Notes: generated from the letters alone by a model not told the origin. Positions 19,350-28,701 are shown, counted from the stretch's first letter. The stretch: DNA of 64,000 nucleotides from Crocinitomicaceae bacterium (GCA_021740085.1 JAIPAL010000001.1:124001-188000); one strand, 5' to 3'. A program made the numbers and translations.

Positions 19350-21347
19350 ATGGAAGAATCAACTAAAAAAAAGGTAACTGCGGCGACAGTTTTAGTGGCT
19401 ATTGGGATTGTATTTGGGGATATTGGGACTTCTCCTTTATATGTTTTTCAAGCTATTACGGGAAACGGAAAAAACTTTTCTCCGGACTTAATAATGGGGG
19501 GCTTGTCAGCGGTAATTTGGACCCTTACTTTAATTGCCACCTTCAAATACATCTACTTTGCGCTTAATTCCGACAACAATGGAGAAGGCGGGATTTTTGC
19601 CCTCTTTGCCTTGTTAAAATCTCGCCGTATAAAATGGGTGATTATTCCTGCTTTAATAGGTTGTTCCACCTTATTAGCGGATGGATTTATTACCCCTGCG
19701 ATATCAATTTCTTCTGCTGTAGAGGGTATCGAAAACATTTTTCCTGATTTCCCGGTAATTCCAGCTGTTGTTGGAATAATAGTACTGCTTTTCACTATTC
19801 AGCAGTTTGGAACATCGGCAATTGGAAAAGCCTTTGGCCCCGTAATGGTGATCTGGTTTTTGTTTTTGGGGTATTTAGGTTTAATAAATATAATGAAGAA
19901 TCCGGAGGTATTGAAAGCATTCAATCCTTACTATGCCTATAACTTAGTCGTAAATGTAAAAGGCGGATTTTGGGTATTGGGAGCGGTGTTCTTGTGTACA
20001 ACAGGAGCTGAAGCGCTTTATTCAGATTTAGGGCACTGTGGAAAAAACAACATTCGAATTAGTTGGTCATTTATTAGCATTTTATTGTTATTGAATTATT
20101 TAGGTCAGTCTGCTTTATGTCTTTCCGATGGTTTTGTTTTACAAGAGAAACAAACGGTGTTTTATTCCATGGTTCCAAATGGCATGTTGCCATTTGCAAT
20201 TGTTCTCGCGACCACAGCAGCAATTATAGCTTCACAGGCGCTCATTACAGGGGTTTTTAGTTTAATGAATGAGGCAATTAAATTAAATTTGTGGACCAAT
20301 CTTAAAGTCAAATATCCATCGGATCATCAAGGACAAATTTATATTCCCTTTATAAATTGGTTTCTAATGGCGGGTTGTTTATTAGTGATTGCTATTTTTA
20401 AAAAGTCAACTGAAATGGAGGCTACTTATGGTTTAGCAATAACAATTAACATGGTAATGACCTCCATTCTCTTAGGATTCCTATTAATGTTAAAATACCC
20501 AAAAAGGAAATTGGCGTTTATTATTGTTTTCGCTATATTATTAGGAGTTGAAGGAATATTTCTATTTTCAAATATTGGAAAAATAGCGCACGGCGGCTGG
20601 TTTACACTGGTTCTTGCCACCATCTTTTTCGTCTTATTGTTCATGTATTTTAAAGCCCGATTATTACGAAAAAGAATTACAGAGTATGTCCCAATGACAA
20701 AAATAATTCCCATGTTAACGGCAATTAAGAGCGATGATAAGGTTCCGTATGAAGCCACAAACATTGTGTACCCAACCCGCAGTGATAATCCCAACAAATT
20801 AGATGCTACCATATTCTATTCTTTATTTAAAAAGCGTCCAAGAAAGGCGGGAGTGGTATGGTTCGTTCATTTCGATATTCTTAACGAGCCATGGGGAATG
20901 CATTATTCAGTTCATCAAGTAATCGACAGGTCTTGTTATTATGTTGGAATTCACCTCGGTTTCAAGGAGGAGTTAAGAACGGAATATTTTATGTGCCAAA
21001 TTCAACGCAAAATGGTTGAAAAAGGAGAGTTAAGCGGCCTAAGTGTATTTGAATCTGTAAAAGGACAATTTGAGGCAGACTTTAAATTCATCGTATTAAA
21101 TTCACGCGTAGCTACCAACAATTTGCTAACTCCGTTCCAAATATTATCGGTTAAAATTTACCGATTTATTAAATCCACGGGACTTAAACCAGCGGAAGAT
21201 TACGGCTTAGATAAGACCAATGTTGTTGTAGAACACATTCCAATTAGCGTAACAAAACAATACTCCCAAGAATTGCGAGAAGATTGGGAAGATTACTCTA
21301 ATCAAGGCCCAAAAATATCGCTCAATCCGTCTGCTAAAAAAGGATAG
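19350..21347 (+). CDS. kup: Kup-type potassium uptake protein
   Basis: Kup (KUP/HAK/KT family) imports K+ together with protons across the inner membrane. The 665-residue protein has about 12 membrane helices in the first 440 residues and a hydrophilic cytoplasmic C-terminal domain. The family signature GDIGTSPLYVFQAI lies near residue 25, with NGEGGIFALFAL near 75 and the helix segment ADGFITPAISISSAVEGI near 110. Length and organisation are normal. It stands alone, 65 bases after the TPR gene, and is followed by converging terminator-like hairpins. Confidence 0.95.
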   Translation: MEESTKKKVTAATVLVAIGIVFGDIGTSPLYVFQAITGNGKNFSPDLIMGGLSAVIWTLTLIATFKYIYFALNSDNNGEGGIFALFALLKSRRIKWVIIPALIGCSTLLADGFITPAISISSAVEGIENIFPDFPVIPAVVGIIVLLFTIQQFGTSAIGKAFGPVMVIWFLFLGYLGLINIMKNPEVLKAFNPYYAYNLVVNVKGGFWVLGAVFLCTTGAEALYSDLGHCGKNNIRISWSFISILLLLNYLGQSALCLSDGFVLQEKQTVFYSMVPNGMLPFAIVLATTAAIIASQALITGVFSLMNEAIKLNLWTNLKVKYPSDHQGQIYIPFINWFLMAGCLLVIAIFKKSTEMEATYGLAITINMVMTSILLGFLLMLKYPKRKLAFIIVFAILLGVEGIFLFSNIGKIAHGGWFTLVLATIFFVLLFMYFKARLLRKRITEYVPMTKIIPMLTAIKSDDKVPYEATNIVYPTRSDNPNKLDATIFYSLFKKRPRKAGVVWFVHFDILNEPWGMHYSVHQVIDRSCYYVGIHLGFKEELRTEYFMCQIQRKMVEKGELSGLSVFESVKGQFEADFKFIVLNSRVATNNLLTPFQILSVKIYRFIKSTGLKPAEDYGLDKTNVVVEHIPISVTKQYSQELREDWEDYSNQGPKISLNPSAKKG

Positions 21348-21403
21348 GATAGAAACTTTTTTTAATTTTTTGTCTGACAAAACCACCCGATTTAATACGA
21401 AAA

Positions 21404-21429
21404 ACCCCAAAGAATAAATTCCCTGGGGC
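21404..21429 (-). terminator. Stem-loop followed by T-run, minus-strand orientation
   Basis: CCCCA at 21405-21409 pairs with TGGGG at 21424-21428. Read on the minus strand the stem is followed by TTTTT, as in an intrinsic terminator. It could back up the tRNA operon terminator; for the plus-strand kup transcript the U-tract is weak. Confidence 0.45.
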
Positions 21430-21478
21430 TTAACTTTCTCGTGAAAGGTGGAAGCCAATTCACAAGGCTTTAATAACA

Positions 21479-21507
21479 AAAAAACCCAACATTAAGTCGG
21501 GTTTTTT
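21479..21507 (-). terminator. Bidirectional intrinsic terminator after tRNA-Leu
   Basis: CCCAAC at 21485-21490 pairs with GTCGGG at 21496-21501 around a five-base loop, extended by A-runs facing T-runs on either side. It directly follows the tRNA-Leu 3' end on the minus strand and ends in a T-run in both directions, so it can also stop readthrough from kup. Confidence 0.75.
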
Positions 21508-21508
21508 G

Positions 21509-21592
21509 TACTCGAGGCGGGACTTGAACCCGCACGCCCATACAGGCACAGGATTTTAAGTCCGGCGTGTCTACCGATTCCACCACTCGAGC
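21509..21592 (-). tRNA. tRNA-Leu (anticodon UAA)
   Basis: On the minus strand the 84-base sequence begins GCTCGAG and its 3' side is CTCGAGT plus discriminator A. The acceptor stem therefore pairs fully apart from a terminal G-U. The long variable arm marks a class II tRNA. The anticodon loop reads CTTAAAA, giving anticodon TAA, and the T-arm carries GGTTCAAGTCC. CCA is not encoded. It is preceded by tRNA-Gly, 36 bases upstream, and followed by a strong terminator. Confidence 0.96.
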
Positions 21593-21628
21593 GAAATACA
21601 ATCTAAAAGATTGCCGGTATAATAATGG

Positions 21629-21701
<73 letters not shown>

Positions 21702-21793
21702 ATTATTTAATTCTAATATTTCGTTTAATATTAGGTCGCGCTCACTCCGCCGCGGCGGAAGCTACTCTCGCTTGTTATTTGATTCTAAATTTT
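21702..21793 (-). pseudogene. Degenerate tRNA-Gly 5' fragment with a 14-base palindrome in the D-loop position
   Basis: Read on the minus strand, GCGAGAGTAGCT (ending at 21760) repeats the first 12 bases of the intact tRNA-Gly, and about 20 bases of its upstream flank (AT-rich, TTAGAATNAAAT-like) are repeated too. The expected D-loop is replaced by the perfect palindrome TCCGCCGCGGCGGA (21746-21759). A GAGCGCGACCT-like stretch follows, resembling the D-stem/anticodon stem, and then homology stops. An inverted repeat (CTAATATT/AATATTAG, 21713-21734) lies between the remnant and the intact gene. It cannot fold as a tRNA. It looks like a tandem tRNA duplication disrupted by a small GC-rich palindromic element. 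Confidence 0.6.
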
Positions 21794-21860
21794 CAAAAAC
21801 ATTTCCGCTTCTTTAAGTGGAAAATCTTAAAAGAAGATTTCTGTCTTCTGCTAAGGAGGG

Positions 21861-21868
21861 CAAATTTA
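21861..21868 (-). promoter_or_regulatory. -7 box for the tRNA-Gly/tRNA-Leu transcript
   Basis: On the minus strand the sequence is TAAATTTG, an exact TAnnTTTG match, between the mutS stop and the tRNA region. Transcription from here would run through the remnant, tRNA-Gly and tRNA-Leu to the terminator at 21479. No clear -33 TTG is present at the standard spacing. Confidence 0.5.
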
Positions 21869-21908
21869 GGAAAAAATCAATAATTTTTAGCGTTTAAACA
21901 AAAAAAGA

Positions 21909-24542
21909 TTACCCGCCAATAAGTTTTTTTATTTCATGCAGCTTAATTAGGGCCTCAATTGGACTGAGAATGTTAATGTCAATGCCCATTAATTCTGCAT
22001 GGATACTTTCTAAAACGGGATCGTTAAGTTGGAAAAAGCTCAACTGCATGGCATCACTTTTATTTTTCTTTTGGCCCTTTACTGCCATTGCCCCGCCAGG
22101 ATTTCCTCCCACATTAGCATGGGAAAGCTCCAGGTCTTTCAACACTTCTTCTGCTCGTCTTACCACCACAGTAGGCATTCCAGCCATTTTTGCCACATGA
22201 ATTCCGAATGAATGTTCACTTCCACCAGGAATTAGTTTCCGCAGAAACAAGATCGAATTCCCCACCTCTTTGACGGCAACGGTAAAATTCTTTATCCGGC
22301 TAAATCGATTCGCCATTTCATTGAGTTCGTGGTAATGGGTAGCAAAAAGAGTTTTACATGCCGCGCTTTTATGTTCGTGTAGGAATTCAGCAATCGCCCA
22401 AGCAATAGAAACACCGTCGTAGGTACTTGTTCCTCGTCCAATTTCATCTAATAAAATTAAACTCCGCTCAGAAATGTTATTCAGAATACTTGCCGTTTCA
22501 TTCATTTCGACCATGAAAGTGGACTCCCCAGAGGAAATATTGTCCGAAGCACCAACGCGGGTAAAAACCTTGTCTACCCAACCTATTTCTGCTTTATCTG
22601 CAGGGACAAAAGATCCCATTTGTGCCATCAATACGATTAGAGCTGTTTGCCTTAACAAAGCGCTTTTTCCACTCATGTTTGGACCGGTGATCATTATTAT
22701 CTGTTGGCTACTGTTCTCTAAAAAAAGATCATTAGCAATAAAATCATCCCCATGCGCTAATTGTTGTTCAATTACAGGATGTCGGCCATTGTGTATGTTG
22801 ATAGCAAGTCCCTCGTTGATCTCAGCTCTCACGTAATTATACTTTAAGGCAACATAAGCAAAGGAATACAGGCAATCTAATTTTGCAATAACAGCCGCGT
22901 TTTGTTGGACAGGAACAATAAATCCACTTAGCCACGCGACTAATTCAGAAAAGAGCCGTGATTCGATTTCATAAATTTTCTCCTCTGCCCCTAAAATTTT
23001 AGTTTCGTATTCCTTTAACTCTTCCGTAATGTATCGTTCTGCATTTACAAGCGTCTGTCTTCTGACCCATTCTTCAGGCACTTTATCTTTATGTGTATTC
23101 CTAACTTCGATATAATATCCAAAGACATTATTAAATGAAACCTTCAAACTGGTTATCCCCGTTCTGATGGCTTCTCGTTCTTGTAATTTCTCCAAGTAAT
23201 CTTTGCCATTAGCCGAAATATCTCTCAATTCATCCAGCGTTTTATCCAATCCCTCGCGAATAACACGCCCCTTCCCAATCTGAATACCTGGTTCAGGATC
23301 TAGATAATTCTCGATTTTAGAAACAAACTCATGGCAATTGTTAAGTTGAGATTGAATTTGTTGAACCGATGCAATTTTTTTATTCGTTTCTAAAAGGGCA
23401 CTAATTTTAGGGATATTTACTAATGTTCTTTTCAGGTGTGAAACTTCTCTTGGATTAACTTTCCCAACCGCAACTTTTGAAATTAACCGCTCTAAATCCC
23501 CAATTTCATTAAGAAGCCCCGCTAATTCGTCTGAACAAACAGGATTGTTTTTTAACCACTCAACTACGTCGTGCCGAGCACCCATTTCTTGTGGGTCTTT
23601 TAATGGCATGATTAACCAACGCTTTAATAATCGTCCGCCCATCGGGGTTCGCGTATTATCCAAGACATCTAGCAGTGTTTTAGCATTTTCATGTGGTGAA
23701 TAAACCAATTCCAAATTACGAATGGTAAAACGGTCTAGCCAAACATGATTGGTAGCAGCAATTCTCGAAAGGCGATTGATATGTGAAAACTCTTTATGTT
23801 GGTTTTCAGACAGGTAATACAGTGCTGCACCCGCTGCGATAATGGCAGCGCCCATTTCATCAACACCAAAGCCTTTCAATGATTTTGTTTTGAAGTGTTT
23901 GTTCAAGCGTTCATTCGCATTTTCTGAACTAAAAACCCAATCTTCCAATCTAAAACTGCAATTATTTTCCCCAAATAGTTTCTTAAATAAGGCTTGGTCT
24001 TTTCTGGCGTAGAGGAATTCGCTCGGCTCAAATCCTGCGATTAATTTGTCTACGTATTCTTTGTCTCCTTGTCCCACTAAAAACTCCCCGGTTGACACAT
24101 CCAAAAAAGCGACGCCGGTAATATTCTTGTCAAAATGGATCGCACAAAGGAAATTATTCTTCTTTTGATGTAATACTTGATCGTTATAAGCCACTCCCGG
24201 TGTAACAAGCTCTGTAACACCTCTTTTTACAATAGTTTTTGTCAGTTTAGGGTCTTCCAATTGGTCACAAATCGCTACACGAAGTCCCGCTCTTACCAAT
24301 CGTGGTAGGTAGACGTCTAATGAATGGTGTGGAAATCCTGCAAGCTCAATATCCGTCCCGCTTCCATTTTTTCGCTTTGTCAAGATGATGCCCAATATAC
24401 GCGAGGTGCGAACAGCATCTTCTCCAAATGTTTCATAAAAATCTCCAACGCGAAAAAGCAATAAGGCATCAGGGTGACGCGCCTTTATTTGATTGTATTG
24501 CTTCATTAATGGCGTTTCCGCGATTTCTTTTGTAACTTTCAT
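21909..24542 (-). CDS. mutS: DNA mismatch repair protein MutS
   Basis: MutS recognises mismatches and, with ATP, recruits MutL. The 877-residue protein has the N-terminal mismatch-binding domain with the GDFYETF motif (the Phe that wedges at the mismatch, near residue 32). The connector, lever and clamp regions follow. The ATPase domain has the Walker A MITGPNMSGKSALLRQ near residue 620, LLDEIGRGTSTYDGVS near 700 and the downstream FATHYHEL. Length is normal for MutS1, not MutS2. It is transcribed alone and diverges from the SPOUT methylase gene. Confidence 0.97.
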   Translation of the reverse strand: MKVTKEIAETPLMKQYNQIKARHPDALLLFRVGDFYETFGEDAVRTSRILGIILTKRKNGSGTDIELAGFPHHSLDVYLPRLVRAGLRVAICDQLEDPKLTKTIVKRGVTELVTPGVAYNDQVLHQKKNNFLCAIHFDKNITGVAFLDVSTGEFLVGQGDKEYVDKLIAGFEPSEFLYARKDQALFKKLFGENNCSFRLEDWVFSSENANERLNKHFKTKSLKGFGVDEMGAAIIAAGAALYYLSENQHKEFSHINRLSRIAATNHVWLDRFTIRNLELVYSPHENAKTLLDVLDNTRTPMGGRLLKRWLIMPLKDPQEMGARHDVVEWLKNNPVCSDELAGLLNEIGDLERLISKVAVGKVNPREVSHLKRTLVNIPKISALLETNKKIASVQQIQSQLNNCHEFVSKIENYLDPEPGIQIGKGRVIREGLDKTLDELRDISANGKDYLEKLQEREAIRTGITSLKVSFNNVFGYYIEVRNTHKDKVPEEWVRRQTLVNAERYITEELKEYETKILGAEEKIYEIESRLFSELVAWLSGFIVPVQQNAAVIAKLDCLYSFAYVALKYNYVRAEINEGLAINIHNGRHPVIEQQLAHGDDFIANDLFLENSSQQIIMITGPNMSGKSALLRQTALIVLMAQMGSFVPADKAEIGWVDKVFTRVGASDNISSGESTFMVEMNETASILNNISERSLILLDEIGRGTSTYDGVSIAWAIAEFLHEHKSAACKTLFATHYHELNEMANRFSRIKNFTVAVKEVGNSILFLRKLIPGGSEHSFGIHVAKMAGMPTVVVRRAEEVLKDLELSHANVGGNPGGAMAVKGQKKNKSDAMQLSFFQLNDPVLESIHAELMGIDINILSPIEALIKLHEIKKLIGG

Positions 24543-24570
24543 TTCGTTAAATCAAATGATTTACTGACTT

Positions 24571-24600
24571 TTGTACGTTAAAAGTAAGCGCATATCTTCG
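24571..24600 (+). promoter_or_regulatory. Promoter with -33 TTG and -7 TATCTTCG for the RNA methylase gene
   Basis: TTG at 24571-24573 is followed after exactly 19 bases by TATCTTCG at 24593-24600, one mismatch from TAnnTTTG. The spacing is that of Bacteroidota promoters. The predicted transcript starts about 24604, which argues that the ORF-track TTG start at 24571 is promoter sequence and that translation begins at ATG 24628. Confidence 0.5.
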
Positions 24601-24627
24601 TATTTCAAAAGATTTCAATCACTTCTT

Positions 24628-25188
24628 ATGAACATCGCCAATAAAAAATTAAAATTGTGGGAGCTGAATCGAGTTTCCGAATCAGAATATAAAGAACAAG
24701 CAAAAATCCCTGTTATTATCGTGTTAGATGATATAAGGTCACTTAATAATATCGGTACATTTTTCAGGACTTCCGATGCCTTTTCGATTCAACAAGTTTT
24801 TTTATGTGGTATTACCGCATGTCCGCCCCATAAAGACATTCATAAAACAGCGTTGGGCGCAACAGAGAACGTAAGGTGGGAATATAGACCGTCTATCCTT
24901 GAATTAACGAAAGAATATAAGTCACTTGGTTGGACCATTTGCGCTATCGAACAAGCCGAAGAGACAATTTGGCTAAATACGATTGATCAGCTTGAGGGCA
25001 ATTCTTTTTTATTGATTTTTGGCAATGAAGTGAATGGTGTTAGCCAAGAGGCGGTAGATTTAGCCGATGCCGTAATTGAAATTCCTCAGTTTGGAACAAA
25101 GCACAGCTTAAATGTGAGCGTGTGTGCTGGAATTGTTTTGTGGGAGTTTAGTAAGAAGTTACAACCACAATTACAAGCAAAAACGTAA
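24628..25188 (+). CDS. SPOUT-family RNA 2'-O-methyltransferase (TrmH/SpoU-like)
   Basis: The protein (186 residues from ATG 24628) has the three SpoU motifs. Motif 1 is VLDDIRSLNNIGTFFRTSDA, with the catalytic Asn-Arg region near residue 40. Motif 2 is LIFGNEVNGVSQE near 135. Motif 3 is IPQFGTKHSLNVSVCAGIVLWE near 155. These form the trefoil-knot SAM-binding site of RNA ribose methyltransferases. The target may be a tRNA or rRNA position; sequence alone does not say which. It lacks the N-terminal substrate-binding domain of RlmB. It is followed 11 bases later by a secreted T9SS cargo gene, a pairing with no obvious functional logic. Confidence 0.9.
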   Translation: MNIANKKLKLWELNRVSESEYKEQAKIPVIIVLDDIRSLNNIGTFFRTSDAFSIQQVFLCGITACPPHKDIHKTALGATENVRWEYRPSILELTKEYKSLGWTICAIEQAEETIWLNTIDQLEGNSFLLIFGNEVNGVSQEAVDLADAVIEIPQFGTKHSLNVSVCAGIVLWEFSKKLQPQLQAKT

Positions 25189-25199
25189 ATCAAATTTTG

Positions 25200-26588
25200 A
25201 TGCGCCTATTTTTTCTCTTTTTTATTGCCTTTTCTGGATTTTCTCAAGAGATTAAAAATATTCAAAAATTAGATCAATGGAACGAAGACACGCTCCTAAC
25301 CAACTCGAGCAATGTTCGCTACAGCAGCTGTTGGGGATTTGAATACAACAATAATGAATACGCTGTTGTTGGATCAACGGAAGGGTCCCATTTTTTTGAA
25401 TTGACAGCGGATAATCAATTAAAACTAATCGGCTTTATTAAAGGAAAATACAGTTCTTCTATGGCCATCACAAGAGAATTCAAGTTCTATCAACATTATA
25501 TTTACGCCGTTTGTGATGAAGGGCCCAGTAGTTTGCAAATAATTGACATCGCGTTTTTGCCTGATTCCGTTGTTCTTGTCGCGGATTTACAAAACAATCT
25601 ATTCGGGAGAACGCATAATTTATTCATCGATACAACGGAGGCTTTATTGTATATGTGCATGGTAACGCCTATTGTCGCCGGCATTAATCTATCCATGATT
25701 CCACTGTCCGTTTTTTCACTAACAGATCCCATTAATCCAACCTTGTTGTGGCAAGGTCCAAATGACATTCAAGAGGTGCACGATATTTATGTCCGTGATA
25801 ATATCGCCATTATGAACTGTGGTTACGATGGCATCCGCGTGTATGACTTTACCCAGCCATCATCACCAGTTTACCTAAATAGTCTCGCATTTTACAATCA
25901 ACAAGGCTATAACCACCAAGGTTGGCTTTCTCCCAATAAAAAAACCTATGTATTCACAGACGAAACACAAGGCTTGAAAATAAAAAAGTGTTCCGTTGCC
26001 GATGATTGGACGATTTCACCCACTCAATTTTTTGGAACAAGTAATTCTACGGCTGAATTAACCGCTCACAATGTGCAAATAACGAATGATTTAGCCTTTG
26101 TATCCTATTATAATGCAGGCTTGCGCATTTATGACTTACGCATGAATCCACCAGGAGAAATAGCGGCATACGACACCTATTTGTTGCCTGACGCCACAAA
26201 TTTCACGATGTGGGGCGCGTGGGGAGTTTATGCTTTATATAAAAGTGATAGAATACTAGTTTCTGATCGGAACAATGGCTTGTTTCTATTTAAGTTTGAT
26301 CGTCCATTCTTTGAAAACCAAAGTGATCTAGAAAATTTCACCGCCTATCCAAACCCCACATTATCCGGACAAAACCTTGTTATTCGTTCACCAAATGATT
26401 TCATCAAAGACTTTCAATACGCTGTATATGATGTTCAGGGGAAAGAAATTCAAAATGGCAGATCAGGAAACAATACCTTCGTAGAACTAACAATGGGAAT
26501 GGCTGCAGGAATTTACTTGATTGAGCTGAGGTATTTGGATTATTTATTTGATCAGTCGAGTTATATTCTCCGAATAGAAATAATTTAG
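25200..26588 (+). CDS. Secreted LVIVD-repeat protein with T9SS type A sorting domain
   Basis: Starting at ATG 25200 the protein has a typical signal peptide (MRLFFLFFIAFSGFSQ) and an extended beta-propeller-like body. The body contains repeated units that resemble LVIVD repeats, such as DIYVRDNIAIMNCGYDGIRV and NVQITNDLAFVSYYNAGLRI. The last 80 residues form a type A T9SS sorting domain with ENFTAYPNPTLSGQNLVIRS and GIYLIEL. It is expected to be exported by the Sec system, moved across the outer membrane by T9SS and attached to or released from the surface. The function of the propeller is unknown. Its stop codon abuts the stop of the convergent nadD with no spacer. Confidence 0.8.
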   Translation: MRLFFLFFIAFSGFSQEIKNIQKLDQWNEDTLLTNSSNVRYSSCWGFEYNNNEYAVVGSTEGSHFFELTADNQLKLIGFIKGKYSSSMAITREFKFYQHYIYAVCDEGPSSLQIIDIAFLPDSVVLVADLQNNLFGRTHNLFIDTTEALLYMCMVTPIVAGINLSMIPLSVFSLTDPINPTLLWQGPNDIQEVHDIYVRDNIAIMNCGYDGIRVYDFTQPSSPVYLNSLAFYNQQGYNHQGWLSPNKKTYVFTDETQGLKIKKCSVADDWTISPTQFFGTSNSTAELTAHNVQITNDLAFVSYYNAGLRIYDLRMNPPGEIAAYDTYLLPDATNFTMWGAWGVYALYKSDRILVSDRNNGLFLFKFDRPFFENQSDLENFTAYPNPTLSGQNLVIRSPNDFIKDFQYAVYDVQGKEIQNGRSGNNTFVELTMGMAAGIYLIELRYLDYLFDQSSYILRIEII

Positions 26589-27203
26589 TTATTTATAGAA
26601 ACGCATTTCTTCCAAATACTTGTGAACCGGTTCGGTTAGTAGATAACGGACATCCTTTCCTTCTTTTATTGCCTGACGGATAAAACTTGCAGAGACTTTC
26701 ATCACCGGCGCGTCATTACAAAAGATAATATTAGGATGCCCTGAATAATTATTAGTTAATTGTTGGCTAAGCGTCATTACCTCTTGTTCTTCTTGAATTG
26801 TAAGCACACGAGGATACACGAATATCTTATGCTTTTTTAGTAAAACGTCATGATTGTACCATTTGTGTAGCGTTCTTAAATTATCTTCCCCCATAATTAA
26901 TGAAAAACTGTGCTGCGGATACTTTTCAAGCAAATAACCCATGGTCGTGATCGTATAACTGGGCCTTGATAAATGAAACTCAACATCGCTAGCGGATAAT
27001 TTAGGGTTATCGTAGATGGCCTCTCGCACTAAAGCTAGGCGATGAAAATCTGGCAAAAGAGAGTTTTTATCTTTTAAAGGATTTTGCGGAGAAACAACGA
27101 ACCAAACCTGGTCTAAATCGGTGAATTCAGCCATATAATTAGCAATTACAAGATGCCCAACATGAATAGGGTTGAAGGTGCCAAAATATAAGCCAATATT
27201 CAT
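26589..27203 (-). CDS. nadD: Nicotinate-nucleotide adenylyltransferase NadD
   Basis: NadD adenylates nicotinate mononucleotide to deamido-NAD in NAD biosynthesis. The 204-residue protein starts with the nucleotidyltransferase signature MNIGLYFGTFNPIHVGHL, including the HxGH motif. It has the second family motif in KVSASFIRQAIKEGKDVRYL (SxxxIR, near residue 172). The length is normal. Its start overlaps the gmk stop by four bases, and it is the last gene of yicC-gmk-nadD, an order found in other Flavobacteriales. Confidence 0.95.
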   Translation of the reverse strand: MNIGLYFGTFNPIHVGHLVIANYMAEFTDLDQVWFVVSPQNPLKDKNSLLPDFHRLALVREAIYDNPKLSASDVEFHLSRPSYTITTMGYLLEKYPQHSFSLIMGEDNLRTLHKWYNHDVLLKKHKIFVYPRVLTIQEEQEVMTLSQQLTNNYSGHPNIIFCNDAPVMKVSASFIRQAIKEGKDVRYLLTEPVHKYLEEMRFYK

Positions 27204-27772
27204 TTTAAAAAATTTATAACAGTTGTTTTCGCCTCTGCAATCGCATCACTCAGGACATCATTTAGAATAATTACATCAAATTCATTGGCTCGCTTAAGCT
27301 CAATAGTTGATTTGTTAATGCGCTGATTTATTTTGTCTTCCGTTTCTGTTTTTCTATTCCTTAAGCGTTTTTCAAGGTCGTTTAGACTAGGAGGTGCGAT
27401 AAAAACAGACAAGGCATTGTCACCAAAAAAAGTTTTTAGGTTTAATCCACCCACTACATCGACGTCGAAAATCACCACTTTACCAGCCGCCCATAGTTTC
27501 GTTATTTCACTTTTGAGGGTTCCATAATAGGCATCGGTGTACACCTCTTCCCATTCAACGAAGGAATTATCCGAGATTTCCTGCTTAAACTTCTCTACTC
27601 CTATGAAATAATAATCGATGCCATCTCTTTCATTACTTCGGGGGGCTCTACTGCAGGCAGAAACAGAAAAAGCTAGCTGTGGCAATGAGGCAAGCAATGC
27701 ATGAACGATCGTCGTTTTTCCTGCTCCTGAAGGCGCAGAGACGATAATACATTTTCCTTCGTGCATTTTCAT
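27200..27772 (-). CDS. gmk: Guanylate kinase
   Basis: Gmk phosphorylates GMP and dGMP with ATP. The 190-residue protein has the Walker A loop SAPSGAGKTT (about residues 12-21) and the GMP-binding segment SACSRAPRSNERDGIDYYFI near residue 40. It also has FVEWEEVYTDAYYGT near 70 and a lid with RLRNRKTETEDKINQR near 140. It is translationally linked to nadD (four-base overlap) and starts one base after yicC ends. The alternative start at the third codon would change little. Confidence 0.96.
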   Translation of the reverse strand: MKMHEGKCIIVSAPSGAGKTTIVHALLASLPQLAFSVSACSRAPRSNERDGIDYYFIGVEKFKQEISDNSFVEWEEVYTDAYYGTLKSEITKLWAAGKVVIFDVDVVGGLNLKTFFGDNALSVFIAPPSLNDLEKRLRNRKTETEDKINQRINKSTIELKRANEFDVIILNDVLSDAIAEAKTTVINFLK

Positions 27773-27773
27773 G

Positions 27774-28640
27774 TTACAAGGTGTTTAGTACTTGTTCCTT
27801 TATCTTTTCTAGCGAATCTTTCATTTCCACTACTATTTTTTGCATCTGTGCTTGATTACATTTACTTCCTAGGGTGTTTATTTCCCGCCCAATTTCCTGT
27901 GCTATAAAACCCAATTTTTTTCCACAAAGTGGCGTTTCCATGGTATCTAAAAAGTAATCTAAATGATGTTCTAATCTCATCTTTTCTTCTGAAACATCTA
28001 GCTTTTCGATGTAAAAAATCATTTCTTGTTCAAGGCGGTTTTCGTCTACTGAGGCAGTGTCCAACTCCCGTAACGCTTTATTCATCCTTTCGCGGATAGC
28101 CGTCAATCGATCTGCTTCAAACCCACCAATTTCATTTAATAATGTGCGTATTCCAGCGATTAACTTTTTAAATTCACTTTGAAGCGACTCCCCTTCTTTT
28201 TGTCTGAAATCTTGAAGTTTCAAACAGCAATCACCAACCAAATTCATCAACCAAGTTTTTTCTTCTTCTTCTAATTCATCTACGGCTTGGTTTAAAACCG
28301 ATGGCATTTGCATCACGATTGATAAATAATCTGTTGGCGCTTCCCCCCAGGATTCATTAAGCCTCTTTAACGCTTCATAATAAGACGTTGCCAAGGCATA
28401 ATTTACTAAGTTTTCTGGTCGGTCTACTTGTGACTCTATGTAAACACTTATATCGATTTTTCCGCGGTCTAGCGATGTAGAAACGTAGCCCCTTATCGCT
28501 GTTTCAAGTTCTTTATAAGAACTATTAAGTTTAATGTTTAGGTCAAGTCCCTTACTATTTAAAGAACGGATTTCAACAGAAACCTTTTTTGAGTGGAAAA
28601 CCCCGTTGCTTTTTCCAAAGCCGGTCATGGATGAAATCAT
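27774..28640 (-). CDS. YicC/YloC family endoribonuclease
   Basis: The 288-residue protein begins ISSMTGFGKSNGVF, the hallmark N-terminus of the YicC family. It ends with the conserved CGKKLGFIAQEIGREINTLGSKCN...VEMKDSLEKIKEQVLN. Family members are ring-shaped endoribonucleases that affect RNA turnover and stress survival. Position directly upstream of gmk is widely conserved. The central region is rich in charged, helix-forming residues. A near -7 box (TACTTTTA, 28656-28663 on the minus strand) precedes the gene by about 16 bases. Confidence 0.92.
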   Translation of the reverse strand: MISSMTGFGKSNGVFHSKKVSVEIRSLNSKGLDLNIKLNSSYKELETAIRGYVSTSLDRGKIDISVYIESQVDRPENLVNYALATSYYEALKRLNESWGEAPTDYLSIVMQMPSVLNQAVDELEEEEKTWLMNLVGDCCLKLQDFRQKEGESLQSEFKKLIAGIRTLLNEIGGFEADRLTAIRERMNKALRELDTASVDENRLEQEMIFYIEKLDVSEEKMRLEHHLDYFLDTMETPLCGKKLGFIAQEIGREINTLGSKCNQAQMQKIVVEMKDSLEKIKEQVLNTL

Positions 28641-28701
28641 GGTAATTTATTTTTGTAAAAGTAAGAATTTTGATTCGTTGTCATTTATTGAAGGAGCGCG
28701 C

